Part shown: piece by piece, positions 47,618 to 57,117 of the stretch
Numbering within the stretch: position 1 is the first letter of the stretch
How the letters are laid out: the number at the start of each line of letters is the position of its first letter
NCBI RefSeq assembly: GCF_004346265.1
Contig: NZ_SMAP01000003.1
Coordinates: 217,636 to 281,635 of the forward strand
From: Thermomonas haemolytica
GTDB lineage: Bacteria; Pseudomonadota; Gammaproteobacteria; Xanthomonadales; Xanthomonadaceae
Direction of reading: 5' to 3'
Length of the DNA: 64,000 nt
Program-made: the position numbers and the translations under genes
The notes under the pieces: generated by a model
What the model was told of the DNA's origin: nothing
Database searches by the model: none
What the model saw: only the letters and a program-made list of their open reading frames with translations

Positions 47618-50600
47618 TCATTCCACTGCCGCAGTCGGCGGCGTGCGCGGGCGGCCCTGCAGCACGCACACCAGCGCCGGCAGCAGCAAGAGCACCAGCG
47701 GTACCGCGGCGATCAGGCCGAAGATGATGGCGGTGGCCAGCGGCTGTTGCAGCCCGGCGCCGCGGCTCAGGCCCAGCGCCAGCGGGCTCAGGGTGAGGAT
47801 CGCGATCAGCGCCGACATCAGGATCGGGCGCAGGCGTTTTTCTCCAGCCTCGCGCAAGGCAGTCACTTCGGCTGGCTGTCCGGCGGGCAGTTCGGAGAAA
47901 TAGAACACGATCAGCTCGGTCACCATGCCGACCACCATGGTCAGGCCCATCAGGGCCGACACGTCCAGTTCGATCCCGGTCAGCCACAGGCCGATGAACA
48001 CGGCGCCCGCGCTGAGCAGCACGGTGGCCATCGCCGCCAGCGTCCAGGCGAGGCGCTCGAACAGGAAGGTCAGCAGCAGCGCCGCCAGCAGCAGCGCGGC
48101 GCTGAACACCAGCGTCATGTCCGTAAAGCTCTGTCGCTGCTGCGCATACAGGCCGCCGTACTCGACCCGGATCGTGCCTGGCAGCCGCAGGGATGCCACC
48201 GTCTTGCGCACCTCGGCCATGGCCGAGCCGAGGTCGCGGCCTTCCAGGCGCGCGGTGACGTCGATGAACGGTGCCAGGTCCTCGCGCGTGCGCTGCTGCT
48301 GCCCGGCCACCACCACGACCTGCGCGACCTGGCCCAGGCGCAGGGCGTGCCCGTCGGGCGCCACCAGCGGCAGCTGCGCCAGCTCCGCCGCGCGCGCGCG
48401 CAGGTCGGATGGGCCGCGCACGCGCACGTCCAGCATCTGCTCGCCGACGCGCACCCGGGTCGCCACGTTGCCGCCGACCAGCGCCTCCACCTGGTCGGCC
48501 ACCTGCGCCGGGTCCAGCCCGTGCAGGCGGGCGCGCCCGGCATCGACCCGGATCGCGATCGCGTCGCCGGCCACCCGCAGGCCGTCCACCACCTCGACCA
48601 CGCCGGGGATGCGCGCGATCGCGCCGGCCACCCGCTGCGCGACCGGCGCCAGCTGCGCAGGATCGTCGCCGAACAGCTTGATCTCGATCGGCTGCGGCAC
48701 CGCGGTGAGATCGCCGATGAGGTCCTCCATCAGTTGCGCGGTCTCCACCTGCAGCCCCGGCACCTGGGTGGCGATGCGCTGGCGCAGGTCGGCCATCACC
48801 GCCTCGATCGGGCGTCGGCGCCCGTCCTTGAGGCGGATGAAGTAGTCGCCCTCGTCGGCCTCGGTCAGCCCGCCGCCGAGTTGCAGGCCGGTGCGGCGCG
48901 AATAGCTGGCCACCTCGGGCGTGGCGCGGATCAGCGCCTCGACCTGGCGCAGCAGGCGGTCGGTGTCGGCCAGCGCGGCGCCGGGCTGGGCCTTGTAGTC
49001 GAGGATGAAGCCGCCTTCGTCCATTTTCGGCATGAACCCGGACGGCACCTTGTACCAGGCCAGTCCGCCGGCGATGCCCAGCACCAGCGCCACGCTCGCT
49101 GCGAATCGTCCCGGATGTGCCATCACCGCCCGGAGCGCGCGGTGGTACTGGCGCAGCAGCCAGCCCAGCCAGCCGCCGGCGCGCTCGGCCAGCTCGGCAT
49201 CGCGCGGGCGCAGCCAGTGCGCGCACAGCAGCGGGATCAACAGGCGTGCATACAGCAGCGAGATCACCAGTGCGGCCACCATGGTCACCGCCAGCGCCTT
49301 GAAGAAGCCGCCGCTGACCCCGGCGATGAAGGCCAGCGGCAGGAACACCACGATGGTGGCCCCGGTGGACCCCAGCAGCGGGCGGGTCATCTCCGCGGCG
49401 GCGGCGAGGATGCCCGGCGGCGTGCGCGCGCGGCCTTCCTGCATGCGCCGCATCACGTGCTCGAGCATCACCACCGCATCGTCCACGATCAGGCCGACCG
49501 CGGCGGCCATGCCGCCCAGCGTCATCATGTCGAAGTGCAGGCCCAGCGCATACAGCACCAGGCAGGAGGCGGCCAGCACCGCCGGCAGCACCGCGGCGGT
49601 GATCGCCATCAGCCGCCACGAGCGCAAAAACAGCCACAGCACCAGCCCGGCCAGCAGGGCGCCGAGCAGGATCGCATCGCGCACCGCGCTGGCGGCACCG
49701 ACGACGAGCTCCGACTGGTCGTAGAACGGCGTCACCTTGACGCTCGGCGGCAGCCCCAGGCCGGCCAGGCGCGCCTGTACCTGCTGCACGATGCGCACGG
49801 TGTCGCCGCCCAGGCCCTGGCGCACGTTCACCAGCACCGCGCGGTGGCCGTCGCTGTTGACCAGGGTGTAGTTGGGTGCGCTGGCCGGATGGATGCGCGC
49901 GACATCGCCCAGCGTCACCTGCCCGGCGGCGGCGCTGTCGCCGGACTTGATCGGGATCCGCGCCAGTTCCGCCGGCGTGGCCGGGCGATGTTCGACCAGC
50001 ACCAGATACAGCCGGTGGCGGTCCTGCAGGCGGCCCACGCCGCGCACCAGGTTGGCCTGCGTGAGCGCACGCGCCACGTCGTCGATCGACAGCCCGAGCG
50101 CGGCCAGTTTGGCCGGGTCGACAGCGACCTCGAACTCGCGCGCGGCACCGCCCAGCACGTCCACCCCGGCCACGCCGTCCACCGCGGTCAGGGCCGGGCG
50201 GAGTTTCAGCTCGGCCAGCTGGCGCAGCGCCTGCGGATCGAGGCTGTCGGAGGTCAGGGCCAGCCCCAGCACCGGGAACAGGCTGGGATCGGAGCGCCGC
50301 ACCTCGTAGTCGGTGCCCGGCGGCAGGCGCGAGGCCACCGTGGCCAGCGCCCCCTGCGTGGCCAGCGTGGCCTGCGCCATGTCCTGGCCCCAGGGGAAGT
50401 TCAGGGCGATCTCGGCCGCGCCGCGGCTGGTGGTGGAGCGGATGTGGGTGACGCCGGGCACCGCGCGCAGGGCGATTTCCATCGGCCGGGTGATTTCGGC
50501 CTCCATCTGCGCCGGGTCGCGCTCGCCGGCGTCGATCGCCACCAGGATGCGCGGATAGTCGATCTGCGGGAACAGGCTGACCGGCATCCGCAGCGCGCCG

Positions 50601-50674
50601 ACGATACCGCCCAGGGTGAGCAGCAGCAGCGCCAGCCACAGGCTGCGGGCGTGACGGGTGAGGGCGCTGCTCAT
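47618..50674 (-). CDS. RND efflux transporter permease, CusA/CzcA-like
   Basis: A 1018-residue inner-membrane proton antiporter with the twelve-helix RND layout and two large periplasmic loops. The N-terminus reads SLWLALLLLTLGGIVGALRMPVSLFPQIDYPRI. The TM4 proton-relay region has GLIVDDAVVMLEHVMRR (about residue 395), and TM10 lies near VSALMGLTMVVGMVTELIVFYF. The TM4 Asp-Asp pair is also seen in drug-type pumps, and I do not see the methionine set of CusA, so the metal-versus-organic substrate is open. It is last in a chain of ATGA overlaps that starts at the response regulator, so pump and sensor are one operon. Confidence 0.85.
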   Translation of the reverse strand: MSSALTRHARSLWLALLLLTLGGIVGALRMPVSLFPQIDYPRILVAIDAGERDPAQMEAEITRPMEIALRAVPGVTHIRSTTSRGAAEIALNFPWGQDMAQATLATQGALATVASRLPPGTDYEVRRSDPSLFPVLGLALTSDSLDPQALRQLAELKLRPALTAVDGVAGVDVLGGAAREFEVAVDPAKLAALGLSIDDVARALTQANLVRGVGRLQDRHRLYLVLVEHRPATPAELARIPIKSGDSAAAGQVTLGDVARIHPASAPNYTLVNSDGHRAVLVNVRQGLGGDTVRIVQQVQARLAGLGLPPSVKVTPFYDQSELVVGAASAVRDAILLGALLAGLVLWLFLRSWRLMAITAAVLPAVLAASCLVLYALGLHFDMMTLGGMAAAVGLIVDDAVVMLEHVMRRMQEGRARTPPGILAAAAEMTRPLLGSTGATIVVFLPLAFIAGVSGGFFKALAVTMVAALVISLLYARLLIPLLCAHWLRPRDAELAERAGGWLGWLLRQYHRALRAVMAHPGRFAASVALVLGIAGGLAWYKVPSGFMPKMDEGGFILDYKAQPGAALADTDRLLRQVEALIRATPEVASYSRRTGLQLGGGLTEADEGDYFIRLKDGRRRPIEAVMADLRQRIATQVPGLQVETAQLMEDLIGDLTAVPQPIEIKLFGDDPAQLAPVAQRVAGAIARIPGVVEVVDGLRVAGDAIAIRVDAGRARLHGLDPAQVADQVEALVGGNVATRVRVGEQMLDVRVRGPSDLRARAAELAQLPLVAPDGHALRLGQVAQVVVVAGQQQRTREDLAPFIDVTARLEGRDLGSAMAEVRKTVASLRLPGTIRVEYGGLYAQQRQSFTDMTLVFSAALLLAALLLTFLFERLAWTLAAMATVLLSAGAVFIGLWLTGIELDVSALMGLTMVVGMVTELIVFYFSELPAGQPAEVTALREAGEKRLRPILMSALIAILTLSPLALGLSRGAGLQQPLATAIIFGLIAAVPLVLLLLPALVCVLQGRPRTPPTAAVE

Positions 50675-51705
50675 TGCGTGCGCACCCGCATGCCGTCTTC
50701 CAGCGCGGTGCCGCCGGCGACGACCACCGGCTCGCCCGCGCGCACGCCGGCGAGGATCGCCGCCTGGCGGGCATCCGTCGGCCCCAGCTGCACGTCGCGG
50801 CGCTGGGCGATGCCGTTCTTCACGACATAGACATAGGGCTGTCCGCCATCGTCCAGCAGGGCGGCATAGGGCACCACCACGGCATCGCGCACGCTGGCGA
50901 CCGCCACCCGGGCCGCCAGCGGCTGGCCGGGGCTGGGCGCATACGCGGCCGGGATGTCCACCAGGAAGCTGGCCAGCCGGGTCTGCGGATCGGGCACACG
51001 GCTGAGGCTGCGCACGTTGGCGGAGAAGGATGGACGGCCATCCAGCGGCTGCACCTGCACCGGGGCGCCCACCTGCAGGCTGTCGATCAGCGCCGGGTCG
51101 ATCCCGAACCGCGCCACCCCGGCGCCGACCGCTGCGAGGCTGGCCACCGGCGCGCCGGGCGCGAGCAGGTCGCCGACATTCACCAGCACCCGCTGCACGT
51201 CGCCAGCGGCAGGCGCGCGCAGGTCGAGCTGGGCCAGGCGTGCCTGCAGAGTCGTGCGCTGGGCGTCGGCACTGCGCAGGCGCAGCTGCGCGGCTTCGAT
51301 GTCGGCCTGGCTGCCCAGGCCGTCCGCGCGCAGGCGCTGTGCGCGTGCCAGCGCTTCGCGCGCGGCCTGGGCTTCGGCTTGCGCGGACTGCCATTGCGCG
51401 CGGGTGGCCGGGCTGGGTTGCAGGCGCACGATGCGCTGACCCTGGCGCACGCGGCTGCCGGCAGGGGCGTCGATCGCGGCCACGATCGCCTCGACCGGCG
51501 CGACCAGCATGCGCTGGCTGTCGCTGCCGGCCTCGACCTGGCCATACAGGGTGACGGTCTGCGCCACCGTGCCGCGCTGGGCGGTGGCCGGGGTGACCAG
51601 GGTGCGCGCGGCGGCGGTGCTGGCCTCGGCGTCATCGGCATCGCCGCTGCGCCCGCAGGCGGTCAGCAATAGACACAGCAGGAAAACGGGGAGGCGGTGG
51701 TTCAT
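50671..51705 (-). CDS. RND efflux periplasmic adaptor (membrane fusion) lipoprotein
   Basis: A 344-residue adaptor that links the RND permease to the outer-membrane channel. It has a lipoprotein signal with the lipobox LTAC (Cys17), then a short acidic linker. A biotinyl-lipoyl-like half (VAPVEAIVAAIDAPAGSRVRQGQRIVRL) comes before a coiled coil rich in Ala, Gln, Arg and Glu (about 95-155). The second lipoyl half (LRAPAAGDVQRVLVNVGDLLAPGAPVASLA) follows, with beta-barrel and membrane-proximal domains after it. I see no His- or Met-rich metal-binding tail. It overlaps the permease and TolC genes by four bases each (ATGA). Confidence 0.87.
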   Translation of the reverse strand: MNHRLPVFLLCLLLTACGRSGDADDAEASTAAARTLVTPATAQRGTVAQTVTLYGQVEAGSDSQRMLVAPVEAIVAAIDAPAGSRVRQGQRIVRLQPSPATRAQWQSAQAEAQAAREALARAQRLRADGLGSQADIEAAQLRLRSADAQRTTLQARLAQLDLRAPAAGDVQRVLVNVGDLLAPGAPVASLAAVGAGVARFGIDPALIDSLQVGAPVQVQPLDGRPSFSANVRSLSRVPDPQTRLASFLVDIPAAYAPSPGQPLAARVAVASVRDAVVVPYAALLDDGGQPYVYVVKNGIAQRRDVQLGPTDARQAAILAGVRAGEPVVVAGGTALEDGMRVRTQ

Positions 51706-53054
51706 GGGGTCTCCTCGGTCGGCGCGCCGATCAACAGTTCGAGCGCGATGCGCTGCTCGGCGATGGTTTGCTCCAGTTGCGCCAGCAGCAGGGCGCGGTC
51801 GCGCCAGGCCTGGGCGAGGGCATCGGCCGCGGCCTGCGCCAGGTCGCCGCGATGGGCGGCGGCCTGCGCGGCTTCGGCCTGCATCCGCAGGGCCGGGGCA
51901 TCCGCTTGCGCCGCCGCGCGCTGGCGCAGCGCCAGCAGCAGGGCCTCGCGCGCGCTGGCCAGGTCGGCGCGGGTCTGGAACAGGCGCGCCGCGTATTCCG
52001 CGCGCAGGCTGGCGCGGGTGGCGGTTTCCACCGCGATGTTGCCGCGGCTGCGGTTCCACAGCGGCAGGGTGAAGTCGATCGCCGGCCCCAGCAGCAGGTT
52101 GCCGGCGGAGTCGCGGTTGCCGGTCAGGCTCAGGTTGAGGCTGGGGAACTGCTGCAGGATCGCCTTGTGCAGCGCGGCCTCCTGGGCGTCGTAGCCGGCA
52201 CGCAGCGCGGCCAGGTCGCTGCGCTGCGCGATCGCCTGCGTGAACAGGGCCTCCAGCGGCGCGGGCTGGGCGGCGTTCATGGGCGTATCGGCCAGGGCGA
52301 GCGGGGTCTGCGGCGGCAGCCCGAGCAGCCGGTTGAGGGTCTGGCGCGCGGTCAGCAAATCCTGCTCCAGCGTGCGCAGGCGGGTCTGCGCGTCCAGTAC
52401 CGCCAGCCGCTGCGCCTGCGCCGCCTCGGCTGTGATGTCGCCACGTGCCGCCGCGCGCTGGCTGGCCTCGGCCAGTTGCGCGGCGCTGCGTGCGCTGTCG
52501 CGCAGCGGCGGCAGCTGGCGCTCGTAGGCGCGGATGCGCGCCGCCTGCAGGCGCGCCTGGCCGGCCGCCTGCCATTCCGCCCAGGCCAGGTCCAGACGCA
52601 CGCTGCGCGCCTGCGCGTTCGCCTGGGCGCGGGTCAGCGCGCGCGTGCGCAGGGCATTGAGGTCGAACCCCAGCGCGGCGCTCAGGTTGAGCAGGGTGTC
52701 CGGCCCGCGCAGCACCTTGTCGGCGCCGAGGCTGAAGGTGGGGTCGGGCAGCAGGCCGGCGGCGAAGGCCTGCGCCTCGGCGATCCCGGCGCGAGTGCGC
52801 AGGGCGACCAGGTCGGGGCCGTTGACCACTGCCAGCGTGGCCACCGCGGCATCGTCCAGCGGGGCCTGCAGGTCGATCCGCACCGGGGCCAGCCACGGGC
52901 GCGGGATCGCGTCCGCCCGTGCCTGCAGGATGCTGGCCACCGGCGGTGCCAGCAGGGCGGGGTCGCGTGCCAGCGGCTGCGGCGCGTAGCTGGCGCAGGC
53001 GGCCAGCAGCAGCGCGAGCGCCAGCGCAGGCAGTGGCCGTGCGGATCGGATCAT
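51702..53054 (-). CDS. TolC-family outer-membrane efflux lipoprotein
   Basis: A 450-residue outer-membrane channel of the OEP family. It has a lipoprotein signal with lipobox LAAC (Cys20). Two OEP repeats then follow, each with a strand pair and long Ala-rich helices: LAVVNGPDLVALRTRAGIAEAQAFAAGLLPDPTFS in the first and AIAQRSDLAALRAGYDAQEAALHKAILQQFPSLNLSLTGNRDSAG in the second. The alternating helix pattern continues to a C-terminus without a long tail. With the adaptor and permease it forms a tripartite pump. It overlaps the sensor-kinase stop by four bases. Confidence 0.88.
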   Translation of the reverse strand: MIRSARPLPALALALLLAACASYAPQPLARDPALLAPPVASILQARADAIPRPWLAPVRIDLQAPLDDAAVATLAVVNGPDLVALRTRAGIAEAQAFAAGLLPDPTFSLGADKVLRGPDTLLNLSAALGFDLNALRTRALTRAQANAQARSVRLDLAWAEWQAAGQARLQAARIRAYERQLPPLRDSARSAAQLAEASQRAAARGDITAEAAQAQRLAVLDAQTRLRTLEQDLLTARQTLNRLLGLPPQTPLALADTPMNAAQPAPLEALFTQAIAQRSDLAALRAGYDAQEAALHKAILQQFPSLNLSLTGNRDSAGNLLLGPAIDFTLPLWNRSRGNIAVETATRASLRAEYAARLFQTRADLASAREALLLALRQRAAAQADAPALRMQAEAAQAAAHRGDLAQAAADALAQAWRDRALLLAQLEQTIAEQRIALELLIGAPTEETP

Positions 53055-54439
53055 GGATGGATCTCCGTGGAATCACGATACGGCGGCAGGAGGAGGCAGG
53101 CGCGCAGGCCGGGGGCGGCATCCTCCAGTTGCAGCTGGCCGGCGTGCGCCTGCGTGATCGCCTCGACCAGGCTCAGGCCGAGGCCGTGGCCGGGCGTGCT
53201 GCGCGAGGCTTCCAGCCGCACGAAGCGCTGGCGCACGCGTGCGCGGTCGGCGGCCGGGATGCCGGGGCCGTGGTCGCGCACGCAGACCGTGATGGTGCCG
53301 CTGTCGGGCTCGGCGGCGATCCCGGCGCGCAGCTCCACCCGGCAGCCGGAAGGCGTGTGGCGCAGCGCGTTCTCGACCAGGTTCAGCACCGCCTGCGCCA
53401 GCAGCTGGCGGTCGCCGCGCACGCGCAACTCCGGCGCGATCGCAGCGGAAAAGACATGCCCGCTGTCTTCGGCCAGCGGCTGCAGGCTGTCGGCCAGCTC
53501 GGCCAGCAGCGCGCTCAGGTCGAGCACGCTAAAGCCCTTGGCCAGTTGCCCGGCATCGACTTCGGCGATCCGCAGGATCGCATCGAACAGCGCCAGCACC
53601 TCGTCGGTATGCGCCTGCGCGGCTTCGATCCGCGCCTGCCGCTGCGCCGGGTCGGATTCGTCGTGCAGGGCTTCCAGCTGGTTGCGCAGATGCATCAGCG
53701 GGGTGCGCAGGTCGTGGGCGAGATCCGCGCTGACCTGGCGCAGGTTTTCGACCAGCGCGGCGATGCGGTCGAGCATTGCGTTCAGCGAGGCGGCCACGCG
53801 GTCGAATTCATCGCCGGCGGCGGTGATGGCGGCGCGTTGGTTCAGGTCGCCATGCAGCACCGCCGCGGTGGTGCGATCCAGCGGCTGCAGGCGGCGACGC
53901 AGGTAGCGCGCCAGCAGCAAGGCCGCCAGCAGGCCGAGCCCGAACAGCGCGACCAATGCCATGGCAAACACGCCCAGCAGGGTGCGGTCGATGGTTTCCA
54001 GCGCCTCCAGATCGGCCGCGACCACCAGCCGGTTGCCGTCCGGCAGGGCGCTGACCAGGGCCAGGGCCGGGTCGGGCCCTTCGCGCGGGTCGCGCAGCAG
54101 GATCTTCTGCCAGCCGAGCGCCGCGGGCGGCGCGGTCTCGATGTTGCCGCCCAGCCGGCGGCCATCGGCGGCGAACAGGGCGGCGCCTTGCGGGATCGGC
54201 CCGGCACCGTGCAGGCGCGCCATCACCTGCATCAGGCCGCGCGCGCCATCGTTGCGGTAATCGGTTTGCAGGGTGTCCGACAGCTGCGCCAGGTTCGCCG
54301 CGATCTGCCGTTGCAGGGCGGCGTGGGTCGCGTAATAGACGGCGATGCCCAGCGGCAGCAGCGCCGCCGCATAGATCAGCAGGCCGATGAGCGCGATCCG
54401 GCGCGCCGCGCTGCGCGGCAGCAGGCGTATGCGGCTCAT
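53051..54439 (-). CDS. sensor histidine kinase of a two-component system
   Basis: A 462-residue membrane kinase. Two transmembrane helices (about 14-36 and 155-178) enclose a periplasmic sensor of some 118 residues with no His or Cys cluster. A HAMP region and the dimerisation/phosphoacceptor domain with His242 in SADLAHDLRTPLMHL follow. The ATPase domain has its N, G1 and G2 boxes (NLVENALRHTPSG, DHGPGIP, GHGLGLSLVEAI). The type is close to the CzcS/CusS/QseC group. It presumably senses a periplasmic metal or stress signal and controls the pump encoded downstream. ATGA overlaps join it to the regulator and to the TolC gene. Confidence 0.92.
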   Translation of the reverse strand: MSRIRLLPRSAARRIALIGLLIYAAALLPLGIAVYYATHAALQRQIAANLAQLSDTLQTDYRNDGARGLMQVMARLHGAGPIPQGAALFAADGRRLGGNIETAPPAALGWQKILLRDPREGPDPALALVSALPDGNRLVVAADLEALETIDRTLLGVFAMALVALFGLGLLAALLLARYLRRRLQPLDRTTAAVLHGDLNQRAAITAAGDEFDRVAASLNAMLDRIAALVENLRQVSADLAHDLRTPLMHLRNQLEALHDESDPAQRQARIEAAQAHTDEVLALFDAILRIAEVDAGQLAKGFSVLDLSALLAELADSLQPLAEDSGHVFSAAIAPELRVRGDRQLLAQAVLNLVENALRHTPSGCRVELRAGIAAEPDSGTITVCVRDHGPGIPAADRARVRQRFVRLEASRSTPGHGLGLSLVEAITQAHAGQLQLEDAAPGLRACLLLPPYRDSTEIHP

Positions 54440-55110
54440 GCACGCACCCGATAGCCCGCGCCGCGCGCGGTTTCGATCGCGTCGCTCGCAAAGCCGTCGT
54501 TGAGCTTGGCGCGCAGGCGGCTCATGTGGGTCTCCACGATCTTGGTCTGCGGGTCGAAATGGAAGTCCCACACGCGCTCGAGCAGCATGGTGCGGGTGAC
54601 GAACTGGCCGGCGTTGCGCAGCAGTTCTTCCAGCAGCCGGAACTCGCGCGGCTGCAGCGCGATGAGGCGGCCCTCGCGGTGCACTTCGCGGCGCAGCAGG
54701 TCCATCTCGATCCCATCCGCCCGCAGCACGGTGGCGACGCTGGCCGGTGCGCGCCGGCGCGCCAGCGCCTGCACCCGCGCGGCCAGCTCGCTGAAGGCGA
54801 ACGGCTTGACCAGGTAATCGTCGGCGCCGGCCTGCAGGCCGTCCACGCGGTCCTCGATCCGGCCCAGTGCGGTCAGCAGCAGGGCGGGCGTGCTGATCTC
54901 CGCGGCGCGCAGGCGCTTGAGCACGCTCAGCCCGTCCAGCCCCGGCAGCATGCGGTCGAGCACGATCACATCCAATGCCTCGCTCAGGCCCAGGTGCAGC
55001 GCGTCCTCGCCGCGTTCGGCGGCAAGGACGTTGTGGCCCTGCTCGCGCAAGGCGCGCTCCACGAACTGGCGGGTGTCGGGGTCGTCCTCGGCGAGCAGGA
55101 TGCGCAGCAT
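54436..55110 (-). CDS. OmpR/PhoB-family response regulator
   Basis: A 224-residue regulator with a receiver domain (acidic pocket Glu8, Asp9, Asp10; phosphoacceptor Asp52 in VIVLDRMLPGLDG; Lys in YLVKPFAF). A C-terminal winged helix follows (LLRREVHREGRLIALQPREFRLLEELLRNAGQFVTR, then KIVETHMSRLRAKL). It is the partner of the adjacent kinase. It begins seven bases after the PepSY gene, so the operon runs PepSY, regulator, kinase, TolC, adaptor and permease. A direct repeat of GTTTCC with 17-base spacing lies upstream of the PepSY gene and is a candidate site. Confidence 0.94.
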   Translation of the reverse strand: MLRILLAEDDPDTRQFVERALREQGHNVLAAERGEDALHLGLSEALDVIVLDRMLPGLDGLSVLKRLRAAEISTPALLLTALGRIEDRVDGLQAGADDYLVKPFAFSELAARVQALARRRAPASVATVLRADGIEMDLLRREVHREGRLIALQPREFRLLEELLRNAGQFVTRTMLLERVWDFHFDPQTKIVETHMSRLRAKLNDGFASDAIETARGAGYRVRA

Positions 55111-55117
55111 GATGGCG

Positions 55118-55423
55118 TCAGTCGCGGTCGGCGTCGGCTTCGAACTTGTCTTCGACGATCTTGCCGGTGGCCACGTCCACGCCGATCTCGTGGACCTGGC
55201 CGGGCTTGCCCTCCTGGCGGATGTCGAAGGAATAGCGCAGGGCGCCGTTTTCCTTCTCGCGCTCTTCCTTGACGATCTTGCCGGGCGCGGCCTGAAGCGC
55301 GATCGCGCGCGCCTGCGCCAGGCTGATGCCACCGGCTGGCGCGGCGGGCGGATTGCCGGCGAGGGCGCCGGCGGCGAATGCAGCAAGGACGGACAGCAGG
55401 GCGGTGCGGGACAGGGTGTGCAT
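55118..55423 (-). CDS. periplasmic PepSY-domain protein
   Basis: A 101-residue exported protein: signal peptide (cleavage likely after AAGALAG, about residue 23), then one PepSY-type domain. The core runs ISLAQARAIALQAAPGKIVKEEREKENGALRYSFDIRQEGKPGQVHEIGVDVATGKIVEDK, of the usual PepSY length. Short PepSY proteins often accompany OmpR-type regulators for metal and antimicrobial-peptide response, and may modulate the kinase or bind the signal. An AAGGAG site fixes the ATG. It heads the efflux operon. Confidence 0.88.
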   Translation of the reverse strand: MHTLSRTALLSVLAAFAAGALAGNPPAAPAGGISLAQARAIALQAAPGKIVKEEREKENGALRYSFDIRQEGKPGQVHEIGVDVATGKIVEDKFEADADRD

Positions 55424-55489
55424 GGTCAAGCTCCTTGGGAGGGGTGGATGGAACGCCCTCCATGCTGCCCAAGGGTAGTGCGCGCGGCG

Positions 55490-55512
55490 GTTTCCGCAGG
55501 GATACAGTTTCC
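55490..55512. promoter_or_regulatory. direct repeat upstream of the PepSY-regulator operon
   Basis: The hexamer GTTTCC occurs at 55490-55495 and again at 55507-55512, start-to-start 17 bases (reads GGAAAC on the operon's strand). OmpR-family regulators often bind direct repeats, although the more usual spacing is about 11 bases. It lies 67 to 89 bases upstream of the PepSY start codon. No convincing -10 or -35 pair is visible. Confidence 0.3.
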
Positions 55513-55537
55513 CAACCTTGCAAGACCCGCCCCAGCG

Positions 55538-56290
55538 TCACTCTTCTCGACCGGCTGCACGCCACACCAGCACGCCTTCCTGGCGCAACCGCGCCAGCAT
55601 CGGCAGGGCCTCGCGGAGGACCGCGGCGGTATCGGGCTGGCCGGCTTCTGCGGCCAGTTGCAGCAGCAGCGCGCGGCTGCTGTGCGTGGTGTTGCCGTCT
55701 GCCCGTTCCAGCAGGCAGTACAGCAGCGGCGAGAGCTGCGCGAAGTGCACGCATCCGGCCTCGTCACGGCGCAACAGCAGCAGGGTGGGCTGCGCGGGCG
55801 GGGTGGTCGGCTGGAAGCCGGGGCCGATCTGCTGCACCGGCCAGCGGTAGGCGCGCGGCCAGGCCAGCGGGGAGAGCTGCGGGATGCCGTCGAGCAGGTC
55901 GGCGTCCGGCGTATGCGGCGGTGGAGTGGCGTCCGCCAGTTGCAGGCCGAGTTCGGCCCATTCGTAGTCGGCCAGCTCCGCCAGCCAGGGCCGCGCCGGG
56001 TCTTCGATGTTGGCAAGGAACGCGGTGAACTCCCGCCCCAGCTGCGGGAACAGCGGGGTGCGGCTGTGGTGTTCGCGCAGGAAGCGTTCCAGCAGCGCGG
56101 ACCAGTCGCGCGGGCCCAGCGTGGTGCGCAGCACCGGGAAGGTGCCGCCGAGCAGGGTGGCGAGGGTGTTGCGCACCAGCTTGCGGTACACCCGCAGGCG
56201 GCGTTCGGGGATCCCGGGCGGGCCGGGATGGGTGGCGGGGTCGCGCACGTGCGCGGCCAGCGCGTGCAGTTGTGCGTGCAGCGCGCTCAT
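55538..56290 (-). CDS. DUF2063 partner protein of the MNIO enzyme (HvfC/BufC-like)
   Basis: A 250-residue protein with an N-terminal DUF2063 domain (about 5-95; [25 protein letters not shown], then [24 protein letters not shown]) and a less conserved C-terminal winged-helix-like part ([29 protein letters not shown]). In characterised clusters this partner, fused or separate, brings the precursor peptide to the DUF692 oxidative enzyme, as MbnC, TglI-type and HvfC proteins do. The start overlaps the stop of the enzyme gene by four bases (ATGA). It is last in the three-gene unit, so enzyme and recognition partner are made together. Confidence 0.86.
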   Translation of the reverse strand: MSALHAQLHALAAHVRDPATHPGPPGIPERRLRVYRKLVRNTLATLLGGTFPVLRTTLGPRDWSALLERFLREHHSRTPLFPQLGREFTAFLANIEDPARPWLAELADYEWAELGLQLADATPPPHTPDADLLDGIPQLSPLAWPRAYRWPVQQIGPGFQPTTPPAQPTLLLLRRDEAGCVHFAQLSPLLYCLLERADGNTTHSSRALLLQLAAEAGQPDTAAVLREALPMLARLRQEGVLVWRAAGREE

Positions 56291-57111
56291 GGGTACCCGG
56301 CCTGCAGGCGGCGGATATGCGCCACTTCCTCCAGCAGCACCGGCAGCGGCGGGAAGTTGAAGTCGCGCTCGAGCAGGGTGGGGCGCACGCCGTGGGTGGC
56401 ATAGGCGAAGTCGAGCAGCGCCCAGACGTCGTCCTTCACGCTGGCGCCGTGGGTGTCGATCTTGAGCCCGTCGGGCTCGTCGTCATGGCCGGCGATGTGG
56501 TAGCCGGCGATGCGCTCGCCCGGCAGGGCGGCGATGTAGGCGCGCGCGTGGAAGCCGTGGTTGGCGGCGTTGACGTACACATTGTTGACGTCGAGCAGCA
56601 GGTCGCAATCGGCCTCTGCCAGCACCGCGCGTACAAACGTCGCCTCGTCCATCTCCGCGGCCGGAACCGCATAGGTGCTCACGTTCTCGACCGCGATCCG
56701 CCGTCCGAGCACGTCCTGCGCCTGGCGGATGCGCGCGGCGACATGGCGCACGGCCTCCTCGGTATGCGGCAGCGGCAGCAGGTCGTACAGATGGCCACCG
56801 GCCGCGCAGTAGCTGAGGTGCTCACTGTAGAGCGCGGCATGGTGGCGGTCGAGGAAGGCGCGGGTCTGGCGCAGCAGGTCCAGATCCAGCGGATCGGGGC
56901 CGCCGAGCGAGAGCGACAGCCCGTGGCCGCTCAGCGGGTGGCGCGCCGTGAGTTGCGCCAGTTTGTCGGCAAACACGCCGCCCACCCCGATCCAGTTGTC
57001 GGGCGCGCATTCCAGGAAATCGAAGGCGCCCGCGGGCGCTGTGATCAGGTCATCCAGCAGGGCGCGGCGCAGGCCGAGGCCGGCGCTATGCGCGGGCAAG
57101 GGGGCAGGCAT
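56287..57111 (-). CDS. DUF692 multinuclear iron oxidative enzyme (HvfB/BufB-like)
   Basis: A 274-residue TIM-barrel enzyme of the MNIO family (DUF692), which uses two or three iron ions and O2 to modify cysteines in RiPP precursors. Metal-site motifs are all in place: [11 protein letters not shown] (61-71), YSEHLSYC (95-102), VENVSTY (141-147), [13 protein letters not shown] (174-186), YHIAGHDD (204-211), DTHGASV (219-225) and [10 protein letters not shown] (247-256). It should therefore be catalytic. The six-base gap from the upstream Cys-rich precursor gene and the coupled DUF2063 partner define it as an HvfB-like maturase. Its likely targets are the cysteines in the EGKCG repeats. Confidence 0.9.
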   Translation of the reverse strand: MPAPLPAHSAGLGLRRALLDDLITAPAGAFDFLECAPDNWIGVGGVFADKLAQLTARHPLSGHGLSLSLGGPDPLDLDLLRQTRAFLDRHHAALYSEHLSYCAAGGHLYDLLPLPHTEEAVRHVAARIRQAQDVLGRRIAVENVSTYAVPAAEMDEATFVRAVLAEADCDLLLDVNNVYVNAANHGFHARAYIAALPGERIAGYHIAGHDDEPDGLKIDTHGASVKDDVWALLDFAYATHGVRPTLLERDFNFPPLPVLLEEVAHIRRLQAGYP

Positions 57112-57117
57112 GCCGGC

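Noticed and set aside
47618-50674. Assigning the RND permease to CusA with copper specificity
   Set aside because: The methionine relay that defines CusA is not evident, so only a general CusA/CzcA-like or drug-type RND call is justified.
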